The notes beneath the pieces are model-generated. The model was not told where the DNA came from, made no database searches, and was given only the letters and a program-made list of their open reading frames with translations. Shown piece after piece: positions 15,644 to 23,767 of a stretch of DNA of 50,390 nt. The DNA comes from Balneola vulgaris DSM 17893 (GTDB lineage Bacteria > Bacteroidota > Rhodothermia > Balneolales > Balneolaceae). Both the position numbers and the translations under genes were made by a program. The first letter of the stretch is position 1, and every line of letters begins with the position of its first letter. The stretch covers positions 1 through 50,390 of the forward strand of contig NZ_AQXH01000009.1 in NCBI RefSeq assembly GCF_000375465.1, read 5' to 3'.

Positions 15644-18600
15644 TTAAGCGATCTCGTCTACATCGCCCATTTTTACGCCAACTAATCGACTTACCCCTGT
15701 CTCAGGCATCGTTACACCGTACATCATTTCCGCTTTACTCATCGTCTTTTTGTTATGCGTAATGATGATAAACTGAGTGTCGTTACTGAAGTTCTTAATC
15801 ATCTTTGCGAAACGTTCGATGTTGGCATCATCTAAAGGAGCATCTACCTCATCCAGTACACAGAATGGTGAAGGTTTTACCAAGTATATGGCAAATAGAA
15901 GGGCAATGGCGGTCAACGTTTTTTCTCCCCCAGATAGCTGTGAGATTCCCGAAGGACGTTTACCACGAGGTTGGGCTAAAATTTCAATCTTAGCTTCTAG
16001 TGGATCTTCCACATCTTGTTCAATAAGGAGATCGCAATTGTCGTCTTCAAAGAAAAGCGTTTTGAATACTTCCTGGAAGTTAGTTCTAATTTTCTCGAAG
16101 GTAGTGTTGAAACGCTCGGTGGCCGTTTCATTAATTTCATGAATGGTTTCTAGCAGCTGAGATTCAGCTTCCGTCAAGTCATTAATCTGCTCTTCGTAGA
16201 AATCTAGACGTTCTTTCTCTTCCTTGTATTCTTCAATAGCGAGTGGGTTTACTTCCCCAATGCTATTTAATTTTTGACGAAGCCAACTAATACGTTGTTT
16301 TGCTTCATCTGGAGTTTTGTCTTCTGGTAGCTCGCCTTCAACTTGCTTCATCAATACGCCATAGGTCTCCCAAATATGGTCAGCAAGCGATTGCGACTGC
16401 ATCTCCATTTTCTCCTTAGCCATCGCTAAGTGATGAACCAGCTCTAAATTCGTTTCTTTTTTGCGGCGAACTTCTTTCAGCTCTTTATCAAACTGATTGA
16501 TTTTACCACGTTGTATTGCCGCTGCTTCTTCTGCTTTCTGAAGGGCTTCATCAGCTTCTACTTTCAGCTCTTGATTGAGTTCAAGCTCTTCTTCAAGGGT
16601 GCTAATTTTAGCTGTGTATTCTTGAATGCGCGTCTTACTTTCTTCAGTAAGTTTATTGCGGTTTTCAATGCGGGCTTGAAGACTTGAAATACCCGTTTCT
16701 GCTCGGCGAACATCTCGTTCGTGGTTCTCAACTTTGTTCTTTAAATCCTGATGCTTCAGTTGGGCATCATTATAGCGCGTTTGAGCAATGCCACGGTCTT
16801 CTTCTAGCGACTCCAGTAAATCTTTTTTGTCTTGCTGCTGCTTGTCGAGCTCAAGCATATTGTTCTGAAGTTCGCGCTGTTTAGGCTGAATAGTATTCAA
16901 CTCTTCCTGAGCGGTACCTTCATTCGACTTCAAGCTGTCTTTACGGTTTACTAACTCACCAATATTCTTTTGATATACCTGAATCTTTGAACTTAAGCTA
17001 TGTTGCTGCTGCTCAAGTCGCCGAACTTCTTGCTCTTTTTCTTTTAAACCTTGGCTGAGAACACTAATATCAAGTTTCTGATATTTATCTACTATTTGAG
17101 CTAGATACTCTTCCAGCTTCTGAATTTCTTTATCGGTCTTGGTTTTTTCCGCTTCGAGCTTTTCGATTTTATCCTTTAAACCAACCCGAATTCCAGCATT
17201 CTTGTTTTTACTTCCACTTTGGTAAAAACCGGAGTTGGTAACTACTTCTCCGCTATAGGTAACTCCAATTGCGTTTTTGCTCTTTAGTTCAGAATAGGCC
17301 GATTCAACGTCTTCAAATACTTGAACATTACCGAGTAGTAATTGCTTTAATGCCGAGTATTCTCTTTTCGATTTCACATGATCAAATAAGCTGCCATCCT
17401 CAACATCGTAGGTTGCGGCAAGTTGATCTAATGGGATGAAGGTAGCTCTACCTTTGTTATTCTCTTTAAGCAACGTAGCGGCGCGCTTAGCCTCGCCAAG
17501 GGTCTTCACCACCACATAGTTCAATGCATCGCCTAGAGCCGCTTCAAGAGCTACTGCGTGCTTCTGATCGGTATCAAATATCTCCGATACTGTAGTCATG
17601 TCTTTGAACTCGAAGCGATGTTTTTCAATCAGGTACTTTACACTACTTGGGAAGGCTTCATTAGAGCTTGCCAAGTCGTTCATTAATCCAATTTCGGATT
17701 CGAGCGAAGACCTACGGCTTTGAAGGGTGCGCAGTTCGTCTTTTATCTCATTCTGCTTTTGCGCGAAACCTTCACGTTTTTCACGGGCTTCTTCTAACTC
17801 TTTTTCAAGATCGTCACGCTCTTCAGTAAGCGATTCCAGCTTCTTCTCAATAAGCCCCTGTTCGCCATTTAAATTGTCTATCTCATCGTTCAGGTCAACG
17901 ATTTCATCATTAATTCGCTCTAGATCACCTTCTGTGTTCTCTAAACGCGATTCAATTTTAATTCGCTTTGTTTGAAGTTGACTCAGCTCGTTGTTAGCAC
18001 GACTTAGTTGTACTTCAATTTCGTACAACTCATTTCTTTCGCGATTGTACTGTTGCTGAATCTGTGAATACTGCTTTTTTGACTCTTCAAGAATTCGTTC
18101 TGATTTCTCTAAATCTTCATCAAACGACTCTAACTTGGAACGACTATTGGTCAACAAATCCATGAGCTCTTTGAGGTCAACCTCGCCTTGCTCAATGTCT
18201 TTCTTGTACTCGTTGATAACCTTTTCTTCGTTCTGAATCTTTTCTTTTGTAATACGAAGCGAAGTGTCTGCTTCTCGGATGGCATTATGGAGTTGGCTCA
18301 CTCTACGTTGAGCATCCGATTGTTGACGTTCTTTCTCGATTAACTGAGCACGTGCTTTTTCTTCAGCCGTTTCATACTCCTCGGCTGCTGCAGTAATCTC
18401 TTTCTTCTCTTTTTCAGCGTTACTTATTCGTTCTTGAAGTGGCTCTAATTCTTCTTGAATTTTTTTAAAGTCATGCAGAGTAAGCGCTTTATCTAGATGC
18501 TCTAGTTCTACCTTGTACTTCTTTGCTTTTTCAGCTTTTTCAGCCTGAATCTCTAACGAACGAGCTTTCTTTCGAAGTTCGATAAGGAGGTCATCAACAC

Positions 18601-19168
18601 GCTGTAAATCTTTTCGAGTCTCATCCAGTTTACGTAGGGTGCGCTTTCTCTGGTCTTTATAGCGCGTAACACCAGCGGCTTCTTCAAATAATCGGCGGCG
18701 GTCGTTATTCTTATCATTAAGAATTTCTTCCACCATCTTAAGCTCAATCACAGAGTAAGCATCCGATCCCATTCCGGTATCCATGAATAACTCCATGATA
18801 TCCTTCAGGCGGCAAGAGGTGTTGTTGATCAGGTATTCACTATCTCCTGAACGGTATAGCCTTCGGGTAATGGTTACTTCACTGTATTCGATGGGTAGAA
18901 TGCCTTTATCATTCACGAAAGTGAGTGAAACTTCGGCCATACCCAGGGCTTTTTTCTTAGCCGTACCATTGAAGATTACGTTACTCATCGCAGATGAACG
19001 CAGCAACGACGGGCGTTGCTCACCCAGAACCCAGCGAAGGGCGTCTACGATATTGGATTTACCACAACCATTAGGGCCCACAATAGAGGTGATACCACTA
19101 TCGAAAGAAACCTTGGTTTTATGAGCAAAACTCTTAAATCCCTGTAAACTGAGTTCGGATATATACAT
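15644..19168 (-). CDS. smc: Chromosome segregation protein SMC
   Basis: SMC forms the core of the condensin-like complex that compacts and segregates DNA. The 1174-aa protein has the N-terminal ATPase half (MYISELSLQGFKSFAHKTKV, Walker A GPNGCGKSNIVDALRWVLGE) and two long coiled coils at about 170-500 and 680-1000, rich in E/K/Q heptads. A hinge lies at about 510-670 (FPSSVKYLIEKH, ALEAALGDALNYVVV). The C-terminal half has the signature LSGGEKTLTAIALLFAI and Walker B PSPFCVLDEVDAPLDDANI. Length and order are canonical. It follows frr by 71 bp on the same strand and may be read with the translation block. scpA and scpB are not in the window. Confidence 0.97.
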   Translation of the reverse strand: MYISELSLQGFKSFAHKTKVSFDSGITSIVGPNGCGKSNIVDALRWVLGEQRPSLLRSSAMSNVIFNGTAKKKALGMAEVSLTFVNDKGILPIEYSEVTITRRLYRSGDSEYLINNTSCRLKDIMELFMDTGMGSDAYSVIELKMVEEILNDKNNDRRRLFEEAAGVTRYKDQRKRTLRKLDETRKDLQRVDDLLIELRKKARSLEIQAEKAEKAKKYKVELEHLDKALTLHDFKKIQEELEPLQERISNAEKEKKEITAAAEEYETAEEKARAQLIEKERQQSDAQRRVSQLHNAIREADTSLRITKEKIQNEEKVINEYKKDIEQGEVDLKELMDLLTNSRSKLESFDEDLEKSERILEESKKQYSQIQQQYNRERNELYEIEVQLSRANNELSQLQTKRIKIESRLENTEGDLERINDEIVDLNDEIDNLNGEQGLIEKKLESLTEERDDLEKELEEAREKREGFAQKQNEIKDELRTLQSRRSSLESEIGLMNDLASSNEAFPSSVKYLIEKHRFEFKDMTTVSEIFDTDQKHAVALEAALGDALNYVVVKTLGEAKRAATLLKENNKGRATFIPLDQLAATYDVEDGSLFDHVKSKREYSALKQLLLGNVQVFEDVESAYSELKSKNAIGVTYSGEVVTNSGFYQSGSKNKNAGIRVGLKDKIEKLEAEKTKTDKEIQKLEEYLAQIVDKYQKLDISVLSQGLKEKEQEVRRLEQQQHSLSSKIQVYQKNIGELVNRKDSLKSNEGTAQEELNTIQPKQRELQNNMLELDKQQQDKKDLLESLEEDRGIAQTRYNDAQLKHQDLKNKVENHERDVRRAETGISSLQARIENRNKLTEESKTRIQEYTAKISTLEEELELNQELKVEADEALQKAEEAAAIQRGKINQFDKELKEVRRKKETNLELVHHLAMAKEKMEMQSQSLADHIWETYGVLMKQVEGELPEDKTPDEAKQRISWLRQKLNSIGEVNPLAIEEYKEEKERLDFYEEQINDLTEAESQLLETIHEINETATERFNTTFEKIRTNFQEVFKTLFFEDDNCDLLIEQDVEDPLEAKIEILAQPRGKRPSGISQLSGGEKTLTAIALLFAIYLVKPSPFCVLDEVDAPLDDANIERFAKMIKNFSNDTQFIIITHNKKTMSKAEMMYGVTMPETGVSRLVGVKMGDVDEIA

Positions 19169-19239
19169 ATGTTAATTCAATCTGCTCGGATGTCGAGATA
19201 TAAGCTGATTTAATGGCCTTTCAACATCCATCAAACGGT

Positions 19240-19809
19240 TTAAACCGTCATGATTTCCTCTTCTTTCTTAGAGAGGGTTTCTTCCACTAGAGCAATGTTC
19301 TTGTCAGTGATTTTTTGTACTTCGTCCTCAGCTTCGAATTTTGAATCCTCAGGGAGAGAATCAGCTTCTACTTTCTTTTTGATTTCATCATTAGCATCAC
19401 GGCGTGAGTTGCGGATACTAATACGAGCTTGCTCAGCTTTGTCTTTTGATAATTTAACGAGTTCCTTACGGCGTTCCTCAGTTAGAATAGGAAGCGGGAT
19501 GCGAATAAAATCACCATCATTCATAGGGTTAAGCCCTAAGCCAGCGGCCATAATCGCTTTTTCAATATCGGCTAAAGCGGATTTGTCGTATGGCGATACC
19601 ATCAACAACCGTGGTTCTGGAACCGATATGTTAGCGAGCTGTTGAAGCGGAGTTTGAGATCCATAATACTCAACTTTAACCCCTTCAATAAGTGCTGGAT
19701 TTGCTTTACCCGCACGAATGTGAGAAAACTCTTTTTTTAGATATGCTACGGCATCTTCCATTTTGATGTCCGCTTCGTCGATAATTTCTTGTAATTCCTC
19801 TGGAATCAT
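19240..19809 (-). CDS. frr: Ribosome recycling factor
   Basis: RRF works with EF-G to split the post-termination ribosome. The 189-aa protein shows the family landmarks SHIRAGKANPALIEGVKVEYYG at about 30-51 (in part HIRAGKANPALIEGV), TPLQQLANISVPEPRLLMVSPYD in the hinge region, and the C-terminal helix motif PLPILTEERRKELVKL. Length is typical. It lies 168 bp downstream of pyrH, beyond a strong hairpin, so it may have partly independent expression. A 14-bp palindrome (ACGGTTTAAACCGT, 19235-19248) spans its stop codon but has no T-run. Confidence 0.97.
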   Translation of the reverse strand: MIPEELQEIIDEADIKMEDAVAYLKKEFSHIRAGKANPALIEGVKVEYYGSQTPLQQLANISVPEPRLLMVSPYDKSALADIEKAIMAAGLGLNPMNDGDFIRIPLPILTEERRKELVKLSKDKAEQARISIRNSRRDANDEIKKKVEADSLPEDSKFEAEDEVQKITDKNIALVEETLSKKEEEIMTV

Positions 19810-19918
19810 AACTAAAATGTCTTGTTAAATAATAAATGAGCCACTTTTATAACTTTGCGAAGTTACTAAAACTCATGGTTATTTCTTAAAGGTTTTTGTT
19901 AGACTGATTTGAATTGAA

Positions 19919-19957
19919 ATAAAAAAGGGAAGTTCCTGAATTTCAGAAACTTCCCTT
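19919..19957 (-). terminator. Rho-independent terminator after pyrH
   Basis: AAGGGAAGTT (19925-19934) and AACTTCCCTT (19948-19957) form a perfect 10-bp stem extended by loop pairing (CTGAA / TTCAG). On the minus strand it is followed by a run of T. It lies 20 bp after the pyrH stop and should reduce read-through into frr. Confidence 0.85.
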
Positions 19958-19977
19958 AAGAAAATAGTTTGAGGGCT

Positions 19978-20697
19978 TTACTCCCAAATTACGGTAGTAC
20001 CTAAAGCTTCGCCGTCTACCACAATCTTCTTGAAATTCCCTTTAGTATTCATATCAAATACGATGATAGGGGTGTTGTTTTCGCGGCAAAGGGTGAAAGC
20101 GGTTAAATCCATTACCGAAAGCCTACGTTGAAGAACGTCATCACCGGTAATCACATCAAATTTTTGTGCATCAGGATTCTTTTCTGGATCTGAATCATAG
20201 ATACCATCCACACGAGTTCCCTTAAGGATTACATCGGCTTCAGCTTCAATGGCACGTAGCGCACCAGCTGTATCGGTAGTGAAGTATGGGTTTCCAGTTC
20301 CAGCGCCGAAAATTACTACCCGTCCTTTTTCTAAGTGACGAACTGCACGACGACGAATGAATGGTTCTGCGATGGCTTCCATACGGATAGCGCTCATCAG
20401 TCGGGTTTTTACCCCTTGGCGTTCAAGTGCATCTTGAAGAGCCATACTGTTAATCATAGTTGCTAACATACCCATGTAATCGCCTTGAACACGATCCATA
20501 CCTTCAGTAGCGCCTTTAACACCTCTGAAAATATTACCGCCACCAATAACGATGGATACTTCTACTCCCGCTTCTTGTACGCTTTTGATTTCTTCGGCGT
20601 ACTGGGTAAGGATGTCACCGTCTATACCGTGACCTTGTGTCCCTAATAATGCCTCTCCGCTTAATTTTAGTAAAATGCGCTTGTACTTATTTGCCAC
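19978..20697 (-). CDS. pyrH: Uridylate kinase
   Basis: UMP kinase converts UMP to UDP. The sequence shows [14 protein letters not shown] at the N-terminus, [10 protein letters not shown] in the nucleotide-binding glycine loop, [15 protein letters not shown] and [37 protein letters not shown] is the ATP-site signature. A GTG at 20697 gives 239 aa, the normal family size. The frame extends to a TTG ten codons upstream, but that start would lie inside the T-run of the tsf terminator and adds residues not seen in the family, so I reject it. It is flanked on both sides by terminators. Confidence 0.95.
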   Translation of the reverse strand: MANKYKRILLKLSGEALLGTQGHGIDGDILTQYAEEIKSVQEAGVEVSIVIGGGNIFRGVKGATEGMDRVQGDYMGMLATMINSMALQDALERQGVKTRLMSAIRMEAIAEPFIRRRAVRHLEKGRVVIFGAGTGNPYFTTDTAGALRAIEAEADVILKGTRVDGIYDSDPEKNPDAQKFDVITGDDVLQRRLSVMDLTAFTLCRENNTPIIVFDMNTKGNFKKIVVDGEALGTTVIWE

Positions 20698-20722
20698 TAT
20701 ACTCTGTTTTAAAAAATTAAAG

Positions 20723-20758
20723 GCCAAAAAAAAGGCCGTTCCGAATTGGAACAGCCTT
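20723..20758 (-). terminator. Rho-independent terminator between tsf and pyrH
   Basis: AAGGCCGTTCC (20732-20742) and GGAACAGCCTT (20748-20758) form an 11-bp stem with one mismatch and a 5-base loop. On the minus strand eight T follow. It starts 18 bp after the tsf stop, only 26 bp before the pyrH start chosen here. Transcription of pyrH must therefore depend on read-through or on a promoter inside tsf. Confidence 0.85.
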
Positions 20759-20775
20759 AATGTAAGAAAAAAAGA

Positions 20776-21609
20776 TTAAGCCTCTTCGCCTAATTGAATT
20801 CGACGGAATGACTTAACTAATGGAGTGTTGTTTTGCTCCAAATATTGTTTGATTGAGATGCCGTTATCTTTAACGAACTTCTGCTCAAGCAATACACGTT
20901 CTTCGTAGAAACGACGAAGTTTACCTTGAGCTGCTTTTTCAGCGATCTCAGCAGGCTTGCCTTCGTTGATTAACTGCTCTTTAGCAATTTCCAATTCTTT
21001 CTCAACAAGTGAAGAATCAACTTCGTCACGAGTAGTAGCAATTGGGTTCATTGCAGCAACTTGCATAGCTACGTCGCGAGCAACATCTTCGTTCTCAACC
21101 ACGCCATCAAATTCAGCAAGTACACCTAGTTGGTTTCCAGCGTGGATGTAATCGATTACAGTTCCTTCAGTTTTCACTAAAACAACGGTAGAGATTTCGA
21201 TTTTCTCACCAATTTTACCAACCATTTCTTGAAGGTGATCAGCAATAGTTTTGCCGTCAACTTCTTGAGCTAATAGAGCTTCTGGGTTTTCAGTTTCAGC
21301 TTCGTAAGCTGCATCTAAAAAGCTTTGTGCTTGTGCTTGGAAATCTTCGTTACGAGCTACGAAATCAGTTTCGCAGTTAATCTCGATAGCTACAGCTTTT
21401 TTAGCATCATCGCTTACTTTAGAAAGTACTAAACCTTCTTTAGCATCACGGTCGGCACGCTTGTCGGCTACTTTTTGACCTTTTTTGCGAAGAAACTCAA
21501 CAGCAGCATCAAAATCGCCGTTGGTTTCAGCTAAGGCCTTTTTGCAGTCCATCATGCCCGCACCGGTCATGTCTCTTAGTTTTTTTACGTCAGCAGCAGA
21601 AATACTCAT
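20776..21609 (-). CDS. tsf: Translation elongation factor Ts
   Basis: EF-Ts regenerates EF-Tu-GTP by releasing GDP. The 277-aa protein has the N-terminal UBA-like module with VKKLRDMTGAGMMDCKKALAE, the core motif AIEINCETDFVARNEDF, and LQEMVGKIGEKI with AGNQLGVLAEFDG in the dimerisation and core subdomains. IAEKAAQGKLRRFYEERVLLEQ and DNGISIKQYLEQN form the C-terminal module. It is complete and of typical length. It follows rpsB by 27 bp, the standard bacterial pairing, and is followed by a terminator. Confidence 0.97.
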   Translation of the reverse strand: MSISAADVKKLRDMTGAGMMDCKKALAETNGDFDAAVEFLRKKGQKVADKRADRDAKEGLVLSKVSDDAKKAVAIEINCETDFVARNEDFQAQAQSFLDAAYEAETENPEALLAQEVDGKTIADHLQEMVGKIGEKIEISTVVLVKTEGTVIDYIHAGNQLGVLAEFDGVVENEDVARDVAMQVAAMNPIATTRDEVDSSLVEKELEIAKEQLINEGKPAEIAEKAAQGKLRRFYEERVLLEQKFVKDNGISIKQYLEQNNTPLVKSFRRIQLGEEA

Positions 21610-21636
21610 TTCTCTGAATAGTTTATAGAGTTAAAA

Positions 21637-22500
21637 TTATTCTTCTTCTTCAGATCCAGCGTCAGCTTTGTCGGCGTCGGCAGTTTGGTCTGCATCTTTG
21701 CTTTTTCTTTTTCTTGAACGAAGCTTAGTTTTAACATCAGCTGAATCGTCATCCGATCCTTCTTTTGCTTCAACAGCCGCTTGTTCCATAAGCTCTTCTT
21801 CAGCGTTAGCTTCTCTTTCCGCAGAGCCTTCAATAATAGCGTCTGCAACTTGTGAAGAGATTAACTGAATAGTACGTGCAGAATCATCGTTACAAGGAAT
21901 GATGAAATCAGGTACATCAGGATCACTGTTAGTATCTACCATTGCGATAACTGGGATATGAAGCTTGATCGCTTCGTTCACAGCAAGGTGTTCTTTAATG
22001 ATATCTACTACAAAAATAGCACCTGGAAGACGACCCATGTTAGCGATACCGCCAAGGGTGTTCTCAAGTTTTTCCTGCTCACGTTCTAACATCAAGCCTT
22101 CTTTCTTAGTAAGCTCGTTGATAGTACCTGTAGTTTTCATTTTTTCAATCTCTTCCATACGGCTAATGCTCTTGCGAACCGTAGAGAAGTTTGTAAGCAT
22201 ACCGCCTAACCATCTGTGCGTTACAAAAGGCATACCCGCACGGATAGCTTCTGCTTTGATGATTTCAGTAGATTGTTTTTTCGTACCTACGAAAAGAATA
22301 GTCTTGCCAGCACGAGAAAGCTTTTGAATCTCGTCGAGAGCGTCTTGTAGGTAGTGTTGAGTTTTTTTGAGGTCAATGATGTGGATCCCGTTGCGTTGCA
22401 TGAAGATAAAATCTTTCATTTTCGGGTTCCAGCGGCGAGTCAAGTGGCCAAAATGTGCACCTGACTTCAGTAATTCTTCTATTGAAGCTGCTTTAGGCAT
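21637..22500 (-). CDS. rpsB: 30S ribosomal protein S2 with a charged C-terminal tail
   Basis: S2 is a late-assembling small-subunit protein. From the ATG at 22500 the protein is 287 aa, starting [19 protein letters not shown]. Family stretches are [55 protein letters not shown] and [20 protein letters not shown]. The frame also opens at a TTG 17 codons earlier, but the family begins at the ATG. The core ends near residue 235. About 50 further residues follow: a basic patch (LRSRKRKSK) and a tail rich in Asp, Ala and Glu ending SEEEE. Such a tail is longer than in E. coli S2 (about 241 aa). Confidence 0.96.
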   Translation of the reverse strand: MPKAASIEELLKSGAHFGHLTRRWNPKMKDFIFMQRNGIHIIDLKKTQHYLQDALDEIQKLSRAGKTILFVGTKKQSTEIIKAEAIRAGMPFVTHRWLGGMLTNFSTVRKSISRMEEIEKMKTTGTINELTKKEGLMLEREQEKLENTLGGIANMGRLPGAIFVVDIIKEHLAVNEAIKLHIPVIAMVDTNSDPDVPDFIIPCNDDSARTIQLISSQVADAIIEGSAEREANAEEELMEQAAVEAKEGSDDDSADVKTKLRSRKRKSKDADQTADADKADAGSEEEE

Positions 22501-22572
22501 TTTTTCAGATATGTGTTTAGGTTTATCCGCTATGTGGGTCTTCCTTAACAACCAATCCTGACCTTATATCAG

Positions 22573-22605
22573 AACACCAGGTGTTAAGTCGCCACATATG
22601 TGTGG
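22573..22605 (-). promoter_or_regulatory. Two tandem inverted repeats in the rpsB leader
   Basis: AACACC-A-GGTGTT (22573-22585) and CCACA-TATG-TGTGG (22592-22605) lie 6 bp apart in the 142-bp gap between rpsI and rpsB, about 73 bases before the rpsB start. No T-run follows. In several bacteria the rpsB-tsf leader is the site of S2 autoregulation. These hairpins are candidates for such a control element here, by position only. Confidence 0.4.
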
Positions 22606-22642
22606 TTAAATTGTGTTGTATCGAAGTATAGCGAAGTAGGTA

Positions 22643-23029
22643 TTAACGCTTAGAGAACTGGAACTTCTTACGTGCTTTAGGCTGACCGTATTTCTTACGT
22701 TCTACCATTCTATCGTCACGTGTAAGCAATCCATGCTCCTTAAGCATGCTGTGTACGCCTTCGTTCTCGCCGTCTAATGCACGTGCAAGAGCGTGTTGTA
22801 CCGCACCTGCCTGACCAGATTTTCCACCACCACGCACAGTAACTTTAATGTCGAACTTGCCTTCAAGTTCAGTTACGTGAATAGGTAATAGCGCTATGTT
22901 CTGCATAGCTTTTACCGGTAGGTATTCTTCGATAGGAGTATTGTTGATTAAGAAAGAACCTTTTCCAGGCTTGATGTAAAGTCTGGCAGTTGAGGTTTTT
23001 CTTCTTCCGATGTAATTAGCTTGTGCCAT
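22643..23029 (-). CDS. rpsI: 30S ribosomal protein S9
   Basis: This 128-aa S9 has the family N-terminus YIGRRKTSTARLYIKPGKG and the central VRGGGKSGQAGAVQHALARAL. The classic C-terminus GLLTRDDRMVERKKYGQPKARKKFQFSKR (key parts DDRMVERKKYG and the final KR) reaches into the ribosomal P site. Its start lies 12 bp after the rplM stop, the standard L13-S9 pairing. Confidence 0.98.
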   Translation of the reverse strand: MAQANYIGRRKTSTARLYIKPGKGSFLINNTPIEEYLPVKAMQNIALLPIHVTELEGKFDIKVTVRGGGKSGQAGAVQHALARALDGENEGVHSMLKEHGLLTRDDRMVERKKYGQPKARKKFQFSKR

Positions 23030-23041
23030 TATTAAGATCGA

Positions 23042-23485
23042 TTAAAGCTCGATGATTTCAGGGTTCTGAGCTGTCTGGTTATGCACTGGTCCAGCATAAA
23101 CACGTAGGTTAGTCAATAAACGACGACCTAGTCTGTTTTTTGGAAGCATACCTTTTACAGCTTTCATTACAAGAGAGGTAGGATCTTTCTTAAGCATGTC
23201 TTCAGCACTTGTAAAACGCTCACCACCTGGGTAAAACGTGTGGCGGAAGTACATCTTATCAGTCATTTTCTTACCAGTAAGCTTCACCTTCTCTGCATTG
23301 ATAACGATTACGTTATCGCCTACATCCATGTGTGGAGTAAAGGTTGGCTTATTTTTTCCTCTCAATATTGATGCTACAACAGTACTCACGCGACCTAACG
23401 GCTGATCTTCAGCGTCGATCAAAACCCACTTCTTCTCGATATCGGAAGCTTTGGCTGAGTATGTTTTAAAACTTAAAGTATCCAC
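23042..23485 (-). CDS. rplM: 50S ribosomal protein L13
   Basis: This 147-aa L13 shows KKWVLIDAEDQPLGRVSTVVA, the basic stretch LRGKNKPTFTPHMDVGDNVI, TDKMYFRHTFYPGG and the family signature AVKGMLPKNRLGRRLLTNLRVYAGP (in part AVKGMLPKNRLGR). L13 binds 23S rRNA early in assembly. The start is a GTG at 23485; no in-frame ATG fits the family N-terminus. It is the first gene of the leftward translation operon that continues to frr. Confidence 0.97.
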   Translation of the reverse strand: MDTLSFKTYSAKASDIEKKWVLIDAEDQPLGRVSTVVASILRGKNKPTFTPHMDVGDNVIVINAEKVKLTGKKMTDKMYFRHTFYPGGERFTSAEDMLKKDPTSLVMKAVKGMLPKNRLGRRLLTNLRVYAGPVHNQTAQNPEIIEL

Positions 23486-23542
23486 GATTAAACTCGTTTT
23501 ATATGTTTTCTTGGAAAGTCGAAAAAGATAGGGGTATTTAAG

Positions 23543-23560
23543 TTAGATATCAATATCTAA
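23543..23560. promoter_or_regulatory. Perfect 8+8 inverted repeat between rplM and acnA
   Basis: TTAGATAT and ATATCTAA are separated by CA, a perfect operator-like palindrome in the 282-bp divergent gap. It is 58 bp from the rplM start and 208 bp from the acnA start. Given the distances it more likely concerns rplM, as promoter operator or leader hairpin. Nothing else in the gap is recognised. Confidence 0.35.
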
Positions 23561-23767
23561 TTATACATTTGTTCCTCACAAGCAAGGGCAAACTCAAAAA
23601 AAATTACTTCTGCTCTTCTCTATCTCTCTCTTTAGGGTTATTGAGCTCGCTTAAAGAGCTGAATTTAACGAATTAAGAATGATCATGTGAAATCTGTTTA
23701 AGAAAAAGACAATGCTCAAAAAGATTTGTATCTTTATGGTCTATTCGAATTCAAAAACACATTTATA

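Noticed and set aside
19235-19248. Perfect 14-bp palindrome ACGGTTTAAACCGT across the frr stop codon
   Set aside because: No T-run follows and the palindrome includes coding bases. A chance palindrome is as likely as a functional site.
20698-20727. An upstream TTG start extending pyrH by ten codons
   Set aside because: The extension runs into the T-run of the tsf terminator and adds residues absent from the UMP kinase family. The GTG at 20697 gives the normal length.
21606-21848. An 80-aa minus-strand frame rich in Lys and Leu inside the rpsB tail
   Set aside because: It is the charged rpsB tail read in another frame; there is no start site or family signature.
22501-22551. An upstream TTG start extending rpsB by 17 codons
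   Set aside because: S2 proteins begin near the [11 protein letters not shown] segment. The extension is unconserved-looking leader sequence.
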